Source: Atherix ibis (Eukaryota > Arthropoda > Insecta > Diptera > Athericidae). From it: a stretch of DNA of 64,000 nt. The stretch spans positions 25,010,233 to 25,074,232 of the forward strand of contig OY282610.1 of NCBI GenBank assembly GCA_958298945.1, written 5' to 3'. Within the stretch, counting starts at the first letter, position 1; each line of letters opens with the position of its first letter. This document shows positions 36,750 to 47,205 of this stretch, in pieces. The notes beneath the pieces were generated by a model, which was not told the DNA's origin, did not search any database, and saw only the letters and a program-made list of their open reading frames with translations. Both the position numbers and the translations under genes were made by a program.

Positions 36750-38605
36750 TTCAGGAAAAATTTTCACCTAAAATTTTCAGTTGAAATTTTCAGCGAAAAT
36801 TTTTAGTAGAAAATTTGTTCACTAAAAATTTGCCATTAACAATCTGCCATTAAAAATTTGTGAGCAATAATTGTTCAATAAAAATTAATCATTAAAAATT
36901 TGTGCGTTAAAATTTGGCATTAAAATTTGTCATTAAAAATTGTTCAGGAAAAATTTGTCAGTAAAAATTTGGCAGTAAAAATTTGTCAGTAAAAATGTGT
37001 CAGTAAACTTTTGTTATTAAAAATTATTCAGAAAAAATTTGTCAGTAAAAATTTGTCAGTAAAAATTTGTCAGTAAAAATTTGTCAGTTAAAATTTATCA
37101 GTAAACTTTTGTTATTAAAAATTATTCAGAAAAAATTTGTCAGTAAAAATTCGTCAGTAAAAATTCGTCAGTAAAAATTTATCAGTAAAAGTTTATTAGA
37201 AAAAATTTCTCAGTAAAAATTTATTAGTAAAAATTTGTCAGTAAAAATTTGTCAGTAAAAATTTGTCAGTAAAAATTTGTCAGTAAAAATTCGTCAGTAA
37301 AATTTCGTCAGTAAAAATTTATCAGTAAAAGTTTATTAGAAAAAATTTCTCAGTAAAAATTTATTAGTAAAAATTTGTCAGTAAAAATTTGTCAGTAAAA
37401 ATTCGTCAGTAAAAATTCGTCAGTAAAAATTTATCAGTAAAAGTTTATTTGAAAAAATTTCTCAGTAAAAATGTGGCAGTAAAAATTGTTCAATAACAAT
37501 TTTTCAGTAGAAATTTATCAGTTAAAATTCGTCAGTAAAAATTTGTCATTAAAAATTGTTCAGTAAAATAAAAATTTATCAGTAAAAATTTGTCATGAAA
37601 AATTCGTTAGTAAAAATTTGTCAGCAAAAATTTGTCAGTTAAAATTTGGCAGCAAAAATTTATCAGTTAAAATTCGTCAGTAAAAATTTGTCATTAAAAA
37701 TTGTTCAGTAAAATAAAAATGTATCAGTAAAAATTTGTCATGAAAAATTTGGCAGTAAAAATTTGTAAGTAAAAATGTTCAGTAAAAATTTGTCAGTAAA
37801 AATTTGTCAATAAAAATTTGTCAGTTAAAATTGATCTGTAAGCTTTTGTTATTAAAAATTATTCAGTAAAAATTTGTCAGTCAAAATTCGTCAGTAAAAA
37901 TTCGTCAGTAAAAATTTATCAGTAAAAGTTTATTAGAAAAAATTTCTCAGTAAAAATGTGGCAGTAAAAATTGTTCAATAACAATGTTTCAGTAAAAATT
38001 TATCAGTTAAAATTCGTCAGTAAAAATTTGTCATTAAAAATTGTTCAGTAAAATAAAAATTCATCAGTAAAAATTTGTCATGAAAAATTCGTTAGTAAAA
38101 ATTTGTCAGTTAAAATTTGGCAGCAAAAATTTATCAGTTAAAATTCGTCAGTAAAAATTTGTCATTAAAAATTGTTCAGTAAAATAAAAATTTATCAGTA
38201 AAAATTTGTCATGAAAAATTCGTTAGTAAAAATTTGTCAGCAAAAATTTGTCAGTTAAAATTTGGCAGCAAAAATTTATCAGTTAAAATTCGTCAGTAAA
38301 AATTTGTCATTAAAAATTGTTCAGTAAAACAAAAATTCATCAGTAAAAACTTGTCATGAAAAATTCGTTAGTAAAAATTTGTCAGTTAAAATTTGGCAGC
38401 AAAAATTTATCAGTTAAAATTCGTCAGTAAAAATTTGTCATTAAAAATTGTTCAGTAAAAATTTGTCATGAAAAATTTGTCAGTAAAAATTTGTAAGTGA
38501 AAATTCATAAGTAAAAATTTGTCAGCAAAAATTTATCAGTTAAAATTTGGCAGCAAAAATTTATCAGTTAAAATTCGTCAATAAAATTTCCAAATAAAAA
38601 TGTTC
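36750..38605. repeat. 14-bp minisatellite array A
   Basis: Continuous variants of gtcagtaaaaattt for about 1.85 kb. Local higher-order blocks recur, such as one with 'gtttattagaaaaaattt' at about 37,190, 37,330 and 37,930, and one with 'ttcagtaaaataaaaa' at about 37,560, 37,705, 38,045, 38,175 and (as aaaac) 38,323. Open frames are absent or meaningless. The array begins with more decayed 'attttcag' units near 36,740. Confidence 0.95.
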
Positions 38606-38705
38606 AGTAATTTCTCATTTTGCACAATTTTTCTAGAATGTTAAATTTATCAGAGAACATCTTTAATACGATTCCTAGTAATTCTGTCTATAAATCTGTC
38701 CTGAG
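38606..38705 (+). repeat. conserved 3' flank of the minisatellite, copy A
   Basis: About 100 bp (starting cagtaatttctcatttt, including tcagagaacat and taattctgtct) match the sequence after array B at 45,275-45,375. The shared flank shows that the arrays are parts of one dispersed unit. Confidence 0.85.
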
Positions 38706-39539
38706 ATTAAATAGAATCGTGAGAAGAAAATACACAAATTAAATATAATTGAAGTAATTTTCGGTTACATTATATAACATTTTTTTTAAAATATCACAAT
38801 TTGAAGGGTCGTAAAATCGAAAACCAAGTAAAAACTCTTATTCAATAGTCTCTAAATTATTATTTTATAAGCTTGCGTGCGAGTAAATTTTTTAACCCAT
38901 GAAGGCGAGCAATATGATACTATATACAGAATGGATCAGAAAGCAAGACATATAAATCCATATTGCAAAGGAATAAGTTAAAGAAAACTTAACGAGCAAA
39001 AGCTGGTAAAAAGCAAACGTCAAAAATGTAAAGAAAATAACAAATAAAATCAAAGCTTTTTCAAATGTTTCTTCAGAATTTTTCCGAATGCTTTTCTCTG
39101 AGCTTTTTTTTAGTTTATTTTTTTGCATTAACAAATTTATTCCACATTGAAATTTTTCATCCAAAATTCATTTTCTAAAAGTTAATCTTAAAACCAAACA
39201 GAACAAATTTTTTACCAGAACTATTTGATAAAAAGGGATTCGTTCGGTGAAATTTTACCTCTTAATGGCGCGCCGCGATTCCTACGAATTATAGACGGCT
39301 TGATTTTATAATGAAAGATTTTTTTTTTAAACCAGAGTCAATGGACAATATTGTTGTATAAATAATTACAATAAAACACGACTAAGGCAATAAATAAGCT
39401 TCTACATGCCGGCGGGTGCAGGATGTACCGTTATTGTTGAACGACATTTGAACGATTCGTTATTGACCGAAACGCTATAAAATAACAGAGGCGAAAATAT
39501 TGTTCTTCACCATTCAGTAGAACGACAAGCGTGGACACA
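38706..39539. other. unassigned
   Basis: A 90-codon minus frame (38,892-39,164) with a charged start and two hydrophobic stretches has no recognisable family and lies in AT-rich sequence; it is more likely chance than a gene. Confidence 0.35.
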
Positions 39540-40440
39540 AACCCAAATCAATCCAATTACACAAGCAGATGGAGATCGTCTTTTATCACAGAATGAAAAA
39601 AGATCTCACCCCAATTCATCATGAAAACTAATCTATGTTACTATAGGTCAAGCGCATCCCAAAAGAATTCGTTAAATTGTTCTCTTCATATATTTCAGAG
39701 AGGCAGTTTAGAGTCAGGTCTGGCTCCTAAAAGCTATAGAAGCAGGAGTACCTCAAGGGACCGTACTTAGCCTGCTCCTTTACTTATTATTTCCCATAAG
39801 AGACATCCCACGAAATGATGAAATATTAATGGCTATATTTCCAGATGACATCGCAATAACGACGGAACATGCATCTATTGAAAGAGCCACTGGACGAAAT
39901 AAGGTCGACAACTGGACGAACCTATGCCGCATTAAGCTAAATGAAGCAAGGATCAGCGCACATTATCTTTACCTACATGAAAAATGATTCTGTATTTATT
40001 ACCATTAATTGATAAATCCTACCTTATGCCAATACAGGTGATTATCTACAAATGACCCTTGATGTAAAGCAGAAATATAGATGAACTCAATAATAAATAC
40101 AATATATAAAAAATTATATTGGCTGGTGGGGAGAAGCTCTGAGCTCTCAACGCAGAATAAAATCCTATTTTACAACCAAATACTTAAGCCGGTTTGGATA
40201 TACGATATCCAAATTTGGGAGATAATACAAAATTACAAAAATAAACTACTGTGTGGCATAGTAAATATTCCATGGTATATTAGAAATGAAAATGAAATAA
40301 AAAAGAGACCATTCACACGAAAAAACTGCGATAAAAGCGATTACTGATGTGATCAACAACGTACATCATCTTGAAAGGACCAAACCCTATGAATTAGTAG
40401 AGTAGCAACCACTAAAGCAATAAGTACTTATCCTAAATAA
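39540..40440 (+). pseudogene. Jockey-like LINE reverse transcriptase fragment
   Basis: Reading plus with frameshifts: 'ISERQFRVRSGS', 'KAIEAGVPQGTVLSLLLYLLF' split by small changes, then FPDDIAI (active site, usually FADD), 'RIKLNEARIS', and finally the frame from 40,081 with 'LSTQNKILFYNQILKPVWIY' and 'IVNIPWYIRNENE' (usual 'ISNAPWYVxN'). This is the order of the Jockey RT palm and thumb. Same family type as 13,577-14,040 (-). Confidence 0.75.
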
Positions 40441-40679
40441 GTCCTAAGAATTTGCGAACCAAATAATTAAAAAAAAAAGTGTGGCATATTGTAGGGGTAT
40501 GTTTTTAGTCCCACACTATTAAAAGGACTCCTCTGAATGTCTCTTGAGATTTCCAAATACGAGCCGTTAAATAGCTGTGACTGCAAAAATTCTTTAGTTA
40601 TTAACTATTTAAATAATATTTTTTTAAAAAGAAGGTTGATATAAAAAAAAAGGGGGTTCAATAAAAATACACTTTATAA

Positions 40680-40780
40680 GAGTGTCGAGTTGCGTTGGGT
40701 GCCAGGTCGTGTTGATCAGGCTGGCCTGGAGAAACTCTCCGGCGTCCTGTGGTTACAGCTATGTCTCGCCTATTAACAGA
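40680..40780 (+). pseudogene. possible RNase H scrap of a LINE
   Basis: One short frame reads VELRWVPGRVDQAGLE, resembling the RNase H 'WVPGHxxxxGNE' segment. Too short to place in a family. Confidence 0.35.
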
Positions 40781-40862
40781 TTGGCTAACCATATCCGCGC
40801 CCATATGTAGAAACGTTCATCCCCGCGGCGGGATATTAAGTATAGACCAACTTATCATCCCA

Positions 40863-40957
40863 ATGATGGTAAATGGGTAACAAGGGGCAAAATTAGATAT
40901 CCGTGATTGACGTCACGGATATCTAATTTTTGCCCCTTGTTACCCATTTACCATCAT
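40863..40957. repeat. 44-bp hairpin, 6-nt loop
   Basis: The left arm 40,863-40,906 and right arm 40,913-40,957 are reverse complements except for one extra T in the right arm. The loop is ttgacg. The arms have no coding meaning that can be recognised and no terminal repeat of a known element. Confidence 0.97.
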
Positions 40958-41001
40958 GTGATATTGCAGATGCAATTTATATGATTCTCCCAATGTGTCT
41001 A

Positions 41002-41027
41002 GGAGGGGACGGGGGGGGGAGGGGGTT
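41002..41027 (+). other. G-rich run, possible quadruplex
   Basis: ggaggggacggggggggg followed by aggggg: three G tracts, the middle one long enough to count twice, in an otherwise AT-rich region. Confidence 0.6.
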
Positions 41028-41499
41028 GTCATGGTGCATGGTACAAAAAGCCTAACAGTGCTTTAGGTGTTTGAACCCTAACATTTTGGGAGACGTTCCT
41101 AAGGCAACTCGACAAGAAGATAGCTTAAAATTCAAAGTAATCTGTTTTAAAAGCAAACTCGGGATTTAGGGCCCCCCATTCTTGGGCTAAACACTAAAAA
41201 TGGGCCCTAACTATTGACATAGGCTTCGATGTGGCTGTGGGTTTTAAATGTGATGCACCCAGCTAGGGCACGCTTTCCAATAAGTACCATCGATTTCCCT
41301 ATTTTAATCCAAACATCCGATTAGCTTAACCGTGCGAGAGTGAGTAGATTGAAAGGAAAAAATCCAGAAAATTTCCATCTCTATGATCAGAAAGTAGTTA
41401 TCGGGGGAGAGTATGGCCAATAGGCTTAGGTACCTCTTACGACAAGCGCAGGTAGAAACACAGACTTAACTAACAGGAAAACCTTTTTACCATATTATT

Positions 41500-41715
41500 A
41501 GCCAACTACCAATAAACCGGTCTTCTCAACGAAAACTGCTCACACCGATAACTTTCTTTTTGGAAACCACACACGGTCTATCTCAAAATCCTGTGGCATT
41601 CTACAAACTATTCTACACATTTTGAGCAATAGCAAAAAATTTCTTTACGAGCAGGGTTCCTTTCATTGTGGAGCTCCTAAATCCAACAATTTCATTTCCA
41701 AGTCCAGTTTTTAAC
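41500..41715 (+). pseudogene. LINE 3' tail, same family as 6.5-7.0 kb
   Basis: Pieces such as 'LFGNHTRSISKSC', 'ILHILSNSKKF' and the terminal 'caatttcatttccaagtcc' match the end of the fragment at 6,540-7,015 (which reads 'FLFENHPRPICQSWW'). Confidence 0.5.
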
Positions 41716-41719
41716 CTAG

Positions 41720-43765
41720 TCCAATATTCTCCACAAAAATAAAACTAACTTCAATTGTTCCAAACCTGATAAAAACAGACCAGATTCGTTTAGGAAACTG
41801 GTAACGTAGACTCACACGATACTTGTAGTCGCCAAATTGCCTCACGGCCCCTGGCTCATATCTTAAGAACCTTATAACACACATATGCATTAACATATAT
41901 ATAAATTTATTAATGCATTAACACACACGCTAAAATTAATCAAAAAAAAAAATCGAATTAATATGAATAAAAACGACTTGAAATTTTTGGTTTTTTTTTT
42001 TTATTACAATCATTTTTATTTTTATTATAATTCTTATTTTACATACATTTATATATTTGTATTCACGCATACATATATATATATACATATAATCTGTTTT
42101 AATTTTTTATATTGTATATTCTTTTTTTTTTAATTATTATATTTTATTTTTTTGGATTAATTTATCACAGTATTTTTTAAATATTTCTGTTTATAATATA
42201 GAAATTCTATTCTGTATTTATTTATTTGAAATTGTTTGTTTTAATTATTCTTTGCTGTTTTTATTGAATATTTATTTCTTTTTATTAAATAAATATATCC
42301 TTTTTCTGATATTAGATTATTGTTTTTAATTGTTATTGTTGCTATTTAGTTATTTATCCCATAAAAATCTCCTTTTTTTCTATTATTATATTCTGAATTT
42401 TATTCTAACAAATAAATAGTTTCTAATTTTTATCAATTTTAATTTGGTTTTTTAATTATTTCATAAATACTTTTTGCGATTAGTTTGTCCTATTGACACT
42501 TTTATGTGTTTAATGATTTTCTTCTGTAATTTTTGTTTGTATTCTCTTGTTTATATGGTAAAATTTCAGGAACACGAATACATAATTTTATATATATATA
42601 TGTAAATATTTTTTTTTAAGTTGATTTTTATATTTTTTACATAGATTATACTAAAACTGAATGAATAACTTGTTTTCGATTAATTCAAATATGGTGGTAA
42701 TTTTTAGATTTTTTTATTGTAGATATTTTCATTTGGGAAGTAAAATATTTTCATGTTATTTTTATTGGAAATTATTTCCAAATATTTTCAAGAATAACAA
42801 TGTTTGGCGAATATTTGTAACAGAAAGTTTTTTTATTTAATAATTTTTTTTTTCATTAATAATAATAAAATTATAATCAAGTTAAACAGTTGCTTTAGTC
42901 TTAAAAAATTTACAGAATGAAGTCCTCTATTTAAATAAAATAAGTCTATAATCTTCTGACAATTATTCATTCTTTCTTTGTATTTTAATTTCATAAATTA
43001 TTGTCAACAAAAAAAAACCAATAGTTTTTAGTGCAAATGGAAAACTTATAATTTTCTATCTACAATTGGGTAAAATTTATATTGTGAACATTAATTATTA
43101 TTTCATTAAAATTCTATTTGATTTCTTCATCCAATTATTTAATTGAAATTGCATTTAACTATTTTCAATTTTTTTACCGCATATATAAGATCTATTTATT
43201 TTTAACTTTTTTCTATTTGATAATGATTTTTCGCAAATTTTATTTTTTTTATATTTATTTTAGGTTTTACTAAAACCGCATTTAAATTTTATAATTCGTT
43301 TAGGAAATCCTATTTTATTTATCTTCTGAATCACTCGAAAATAATTGTACAAAAAAAAATCATTGAATTTATTTAAAAGAGAAAAAAATTAATATTGTAT
43401 AAAAAAATTCGAATCTAATTGGAAAAAAAATCGGATAATAATTTTTTTAAATAGAACAAAAAAATTAATGAAATATATTTTTATAATGAAAATATCATAA
43501 AATTATATTGTATATTGATAAAGGAAGCCACCCACTTTTAATGTTGATTAATAACATATTCTTAATTTTTTTTTATTATAACTAAGAAGTGTCATAATTT
43601 TCGAAAATAATTTTATTCAAAAAAAAAATAACAATTTTGTATGTAAAATATCATAGTTCAAAAATAAAAAATTTGCCTCTTAGTAATCTTTGCATAATAT
43701 TTGGGTTATCGAGACCTTTGAAAATAAAGGAAAGAACTTTGTATTGTAATAAAAACTATTTAGAT
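41720..43765. other. AT-rich, nothing recognised
   Basis: Very AT-rich with TA microsatellites near 42,075 and 42,590. No gene. Confidence 0.4.
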
Positions 43766-45274
43766 AGTCGAAAAATTTTTCAATAAAATTTGTCGGAAAA
43801 AAATTTTCCAGGAAAAATTTGCCAGGAAAAATTTGTCAGAAAAAATTTGTCAGTAAAAATTTGTCAGGAAAAATTTCTCAGCGAAAATGTCAACGTAAAA
43901 ATTTGTCAGTAAAAACTTGTCAGCAAAAATTTGTCAGTAAGAATTTATCATTAAAAATTTGTCAGGAAAAATTTCTCAGCGAAAATGTCAAAAAGTAAAA
44001 ATTTGTTAGTAAAATTTGTCAGTTAAAATTTGTCATTAAAAATTTATCATGAAAAATTTGTCAGAAAAAATTTGTCAGCGAAAATGTCAAAGTAAAAATT
44101 TGCCAGTAAAAATTTGTCAGTAAAAATTGTTCAGCAAAAATGCGTCAGTAAAAATTTGTCAGCAAAATTGTTCATTAAAAATTTGTCAGTAAAAATTTAT
44201 CATGGAAAATTTGTTAGGAAAAATTTCTCAGCGAAAAAGTCAAAGTAAAAATTTGTCAGTAAAAATTGTTCAGCAAAAATGTGTCAGTAAAAATTTGTCA
44301 GTAAAAATTTGCCATGAAAAATTTGTCGATAAAAATTTGTCATTAAAAATGTTCAGTAAAAATTTGTCAATAAAAATGATCAGTAAAAATTGTTGAGTAG
44401 AAATTTGTCAGTAAAAATTTGTCAGTAAAAATTTGTCAGTAAAAATCGTTCAGTAAAAATTTGTTAGTAAAATCAGTCAGAAAAAATTTTGTCAGTAAAA
44501 ATATGTCAGTAAAAATTTGTCAGTAAAAATGTTCGGTAGATATTTGTCAGTAAAAATTTGTTAGTAAAAATTTGTTAGTAAAAATTTGTTAGTAAAAATT
44601 TGTCAGTAAAAATCAGTCAGAAAAATTTTGTCAGTAAAAATATGTCAGTAAAAATTTGTCAGTAAAAATGTTCAGTAGAAATTTGTCAGTAAAAATTTGT
44701 TAGTAAAAATTTGTCAGTAAAAATTTGTCAGTAAAAATGTTCAGTAAAAATTTGTCAGTAAAAATTTGTCATGAAAAATTTGTCAGTAAAAATTTGTCAG
44801 TAAAAATTTGTCAGTAAAAATTTGTCAGTAAAAATTTGTCAGTAAAAATCGTTCAGTAAAAATTTGTTAGTAAAATCAGTCAGAAAAAATTTGTCATAAA
44901 AAATTAGTCAGTAAGAATTTGTCAGTAAAAATCAGTCAGAAAAATTTTGTCAGTAAAAATTTGCCAGTAAAAATTTGTCATAAAAAATTAGTCAGTAAAA
45001 ATTTTTCAGTAAAAATGTTCAGTAAAAATTTTGTCAGTAAAAATTTGTTACCAAAAATATGTCAGTAAAAATTTGTCAGTAAAAATGTACAGTAGAAATT
45101 TGTCAGTTAAAATTTGTTAGTAAAAATTTGTCAGTAAAAATTTGTCAGTAAAAATGTTCAGTAAAAATTTGTCAGTAAAAATTTGTCATGAAAAATTTGT
45201 CAGTAAAAATTTGGCGGTAAAAATTGGTCAGTAAATATTAGTCACCACAAATTTGTCATTTCCTGAAAATTTTC
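43766..45274. repeat. 14-bp minisatellite array B
   Basis: About 1.5 kb of the same gtcagtaaaaattt unit as array A, beginning with 'ccaggaaaaatttg' variants and ending just before the shared flank. The 64-codon frame at 44,202-44,396 is a translation of the repeat. Confidence 0.95.
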
Positions 45275-45375
45275 AGTAATTTCTCATTTTACACAATTTT
45301 TTCGAGAATATTAATGTTGTCAGAGAACATCCTTAATAAGATTCGTGATAATTCTGTCTGTGAATTTTTCCTGAT
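45275..45375 (+). repeat. conserved 3' flank of the minisatellite, copy B
   Basis: Matches 38,606-38,705 in order and spacing ('cagtaatttctcatttt', 'tcagagaacatc', 'taattctgtct', 'tcctga') with scattered changes. Confidence 0.85.
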
Positions 45376-47028
45376 ATAAAAAGGTACTGTCCTAATTAAA
45401 TAGATTTAAAATAATGTTCGATTTTATATTATTTGCAATAAAATGATTTTCTTTTAATAGATTATTTATTATTATATTATACTAATTTCAAGTTATTTTT
45501 CTACATAAATTTTTGTATCTAGATTTTGGGTTTCTTTTTTATTCCTTCTACAGTTGTAAATAGTAACTTCAAAATAATTTATATATGTCACAATTTAATA
45601 TTAAGAAAAAATAACTATTTTTAATTTAGAACATAATTAATGATTTAACAAATTGTAATTAAACTGAATTATTTTCTTCAAAAAATCAAATTGCCAACGT
45701 ACGTTTCTGTTCAATATATGTGTTAGTTTTGTTATTTTGAAAATATTTCTATTTTTGCATTCTGTTTATTTGGATTTTATTTTAATTTTTTAAATATGAT
45801 TAGTATATTATCTTTTATAATTTGTTTTTTTTCCTTTTTAATTATTTACTAAAAAAAAAAAATCTTTTTCTCCAATGTTCCTCTCTTGCAGTTTTGGCAT
45901 AAAAGGAGAACATTAAAATGAATATATTTCATATTTAAATATTACATATTTTTAAGTTGGTAGCAATTGGCACACATGTACAATATAAAAAAATATTCTT
46001 TAATATATTCTCTATATTCTCTATATTCTTTCTTAATAGTTTATTTCGGTTATAGTTGTTTGTATAATATTTTCTAATCACCACACCTCGTCTGTAATAT
46101 TTTCTTTTAGTACTTTTTCCCTACTTTTCTTATGTTCAATCCACAATTGTTTTCGTTTTTTTTTTTGCTTTCTTTAAATATAGATTATACAATTATTACA
46201 AGTATTTTTTTTTTTTTATAGTCTGTGATAGTTTATTTATTATATTTATACTTTCCTCTCAAAATTACTTTTATGATTTTCATCTTGCTTCAATTCTATT
46301 TTAGACAATTATTTACTTATAAGACTAAATATTTTTTGTTAAAATTTTTTCCTTTTTATAAATTATTAATAATTATGAAGTTCTCTCGTCTTAATTTGCC
46401 ATTTTTTATGTATATCTTTGGCATTTTAAATAGTTATTATTTTTATCATAAATTCTTTAACATCACATAAAAAATCTTTGATTTATTGTGTAATTTTTTT
46501 TTTGCCCATTTAAATTGGTTTTTTCTTTCTTTTTTAATAACTATTATTCATCAATATATTATATTGATTTGGTTGTTATTTGTTTGTGTTTTTTGTTGTT
46601 GTGTTTTTATATTTTTTCGCTATTAATTTTTAAGGTTAATTTTGTTCATTTGCATTTGAGAAAGATAGAACGTATTTGGTTTTTCTATTAAATGAGCATG
46701 TTTTGTAAACTGTTAATTTTTGGGTATTTTTTTTTTTACATTTAATTTTATATTTTTTTTGTATCATATCCGTTTCATAGTGGAATTAATGTACAAGAAT
46801 AGTTAGTTAGTCACAAAACTGATATTGTATTTTTGATTAGCTCATGATTAGAGAATATTCTCTTGGCATTATGGAAAATTCTTAAAAAATTGTTTTTAAT
46901 TTCTTTCGTATTTATTAATTGTCAATTATTTTTTGTTCTGTTAAATTGTTTGCCCTTTTTTTCGTATTCATACAATCAATAACTTGTGAACCATTTCAGT
47001 TATGTGCATATAAATTTTTGTTGAGAAT
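45376..47028. other. AT-rich; 3' side of the M13 gene
   Basis: Holds the presumed 3' untranslated region of the minus-strand peptidase. The nearest AATAAA on the minus strand is at 46,911-46,916, about 115 nt after the stop. Other AATAAA matches are frequent by chance in this composition. The 81-codon plus frame at 46,225 is chance. Confidence 0.4.
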
Positions 47029-47205
47029 TTACCAAACTTCACATTTATCGTTTGGATTCATTTTTGTTCCACGTTTACAGTGAAATTCTTCGGAAAATTC
47101 TCTCAAATTCGATAGTGGCCCAATAACACGATATTTTGGCGGTGCATGTGGATCCTTTTCTATTTGTAAATTTGAAGCTTCATCAGTTACTGCTGAGCAC
47201 CAAAC
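47029..47205 (-). CDS. M13 coding exon 9: C-terminus
   Basis: Acceptor ataatag. Encodes [10 protein letters not shown], '[12 protein letters not shown]' with the substrate-binding Arg, '[12 protein letters not shown]', and ends CEVW before TAA at 47,031-47,029. The C-x-x-W end is diagnostic of M13. Confidence 0.97.
   Translation of the reverse strand, partial: VWCSAVTDEASNLQIEKDPHAPPKYRVIGPLSNLREFSEEFHCKRGTKMNPNDKCEVW

Noticed and set aside
38892..39164. 90-codon frame (-) with two hydrophobic segments
   Set aside because: Hydrophobic F/L/I/Y runs are the default translation of AT-rich DNA; no splice context, no family, no repeat support.
44202..44396. 64-codon K/S-rich frame (+)
   Set aside because: Translation of the 14-bp minisatellite.
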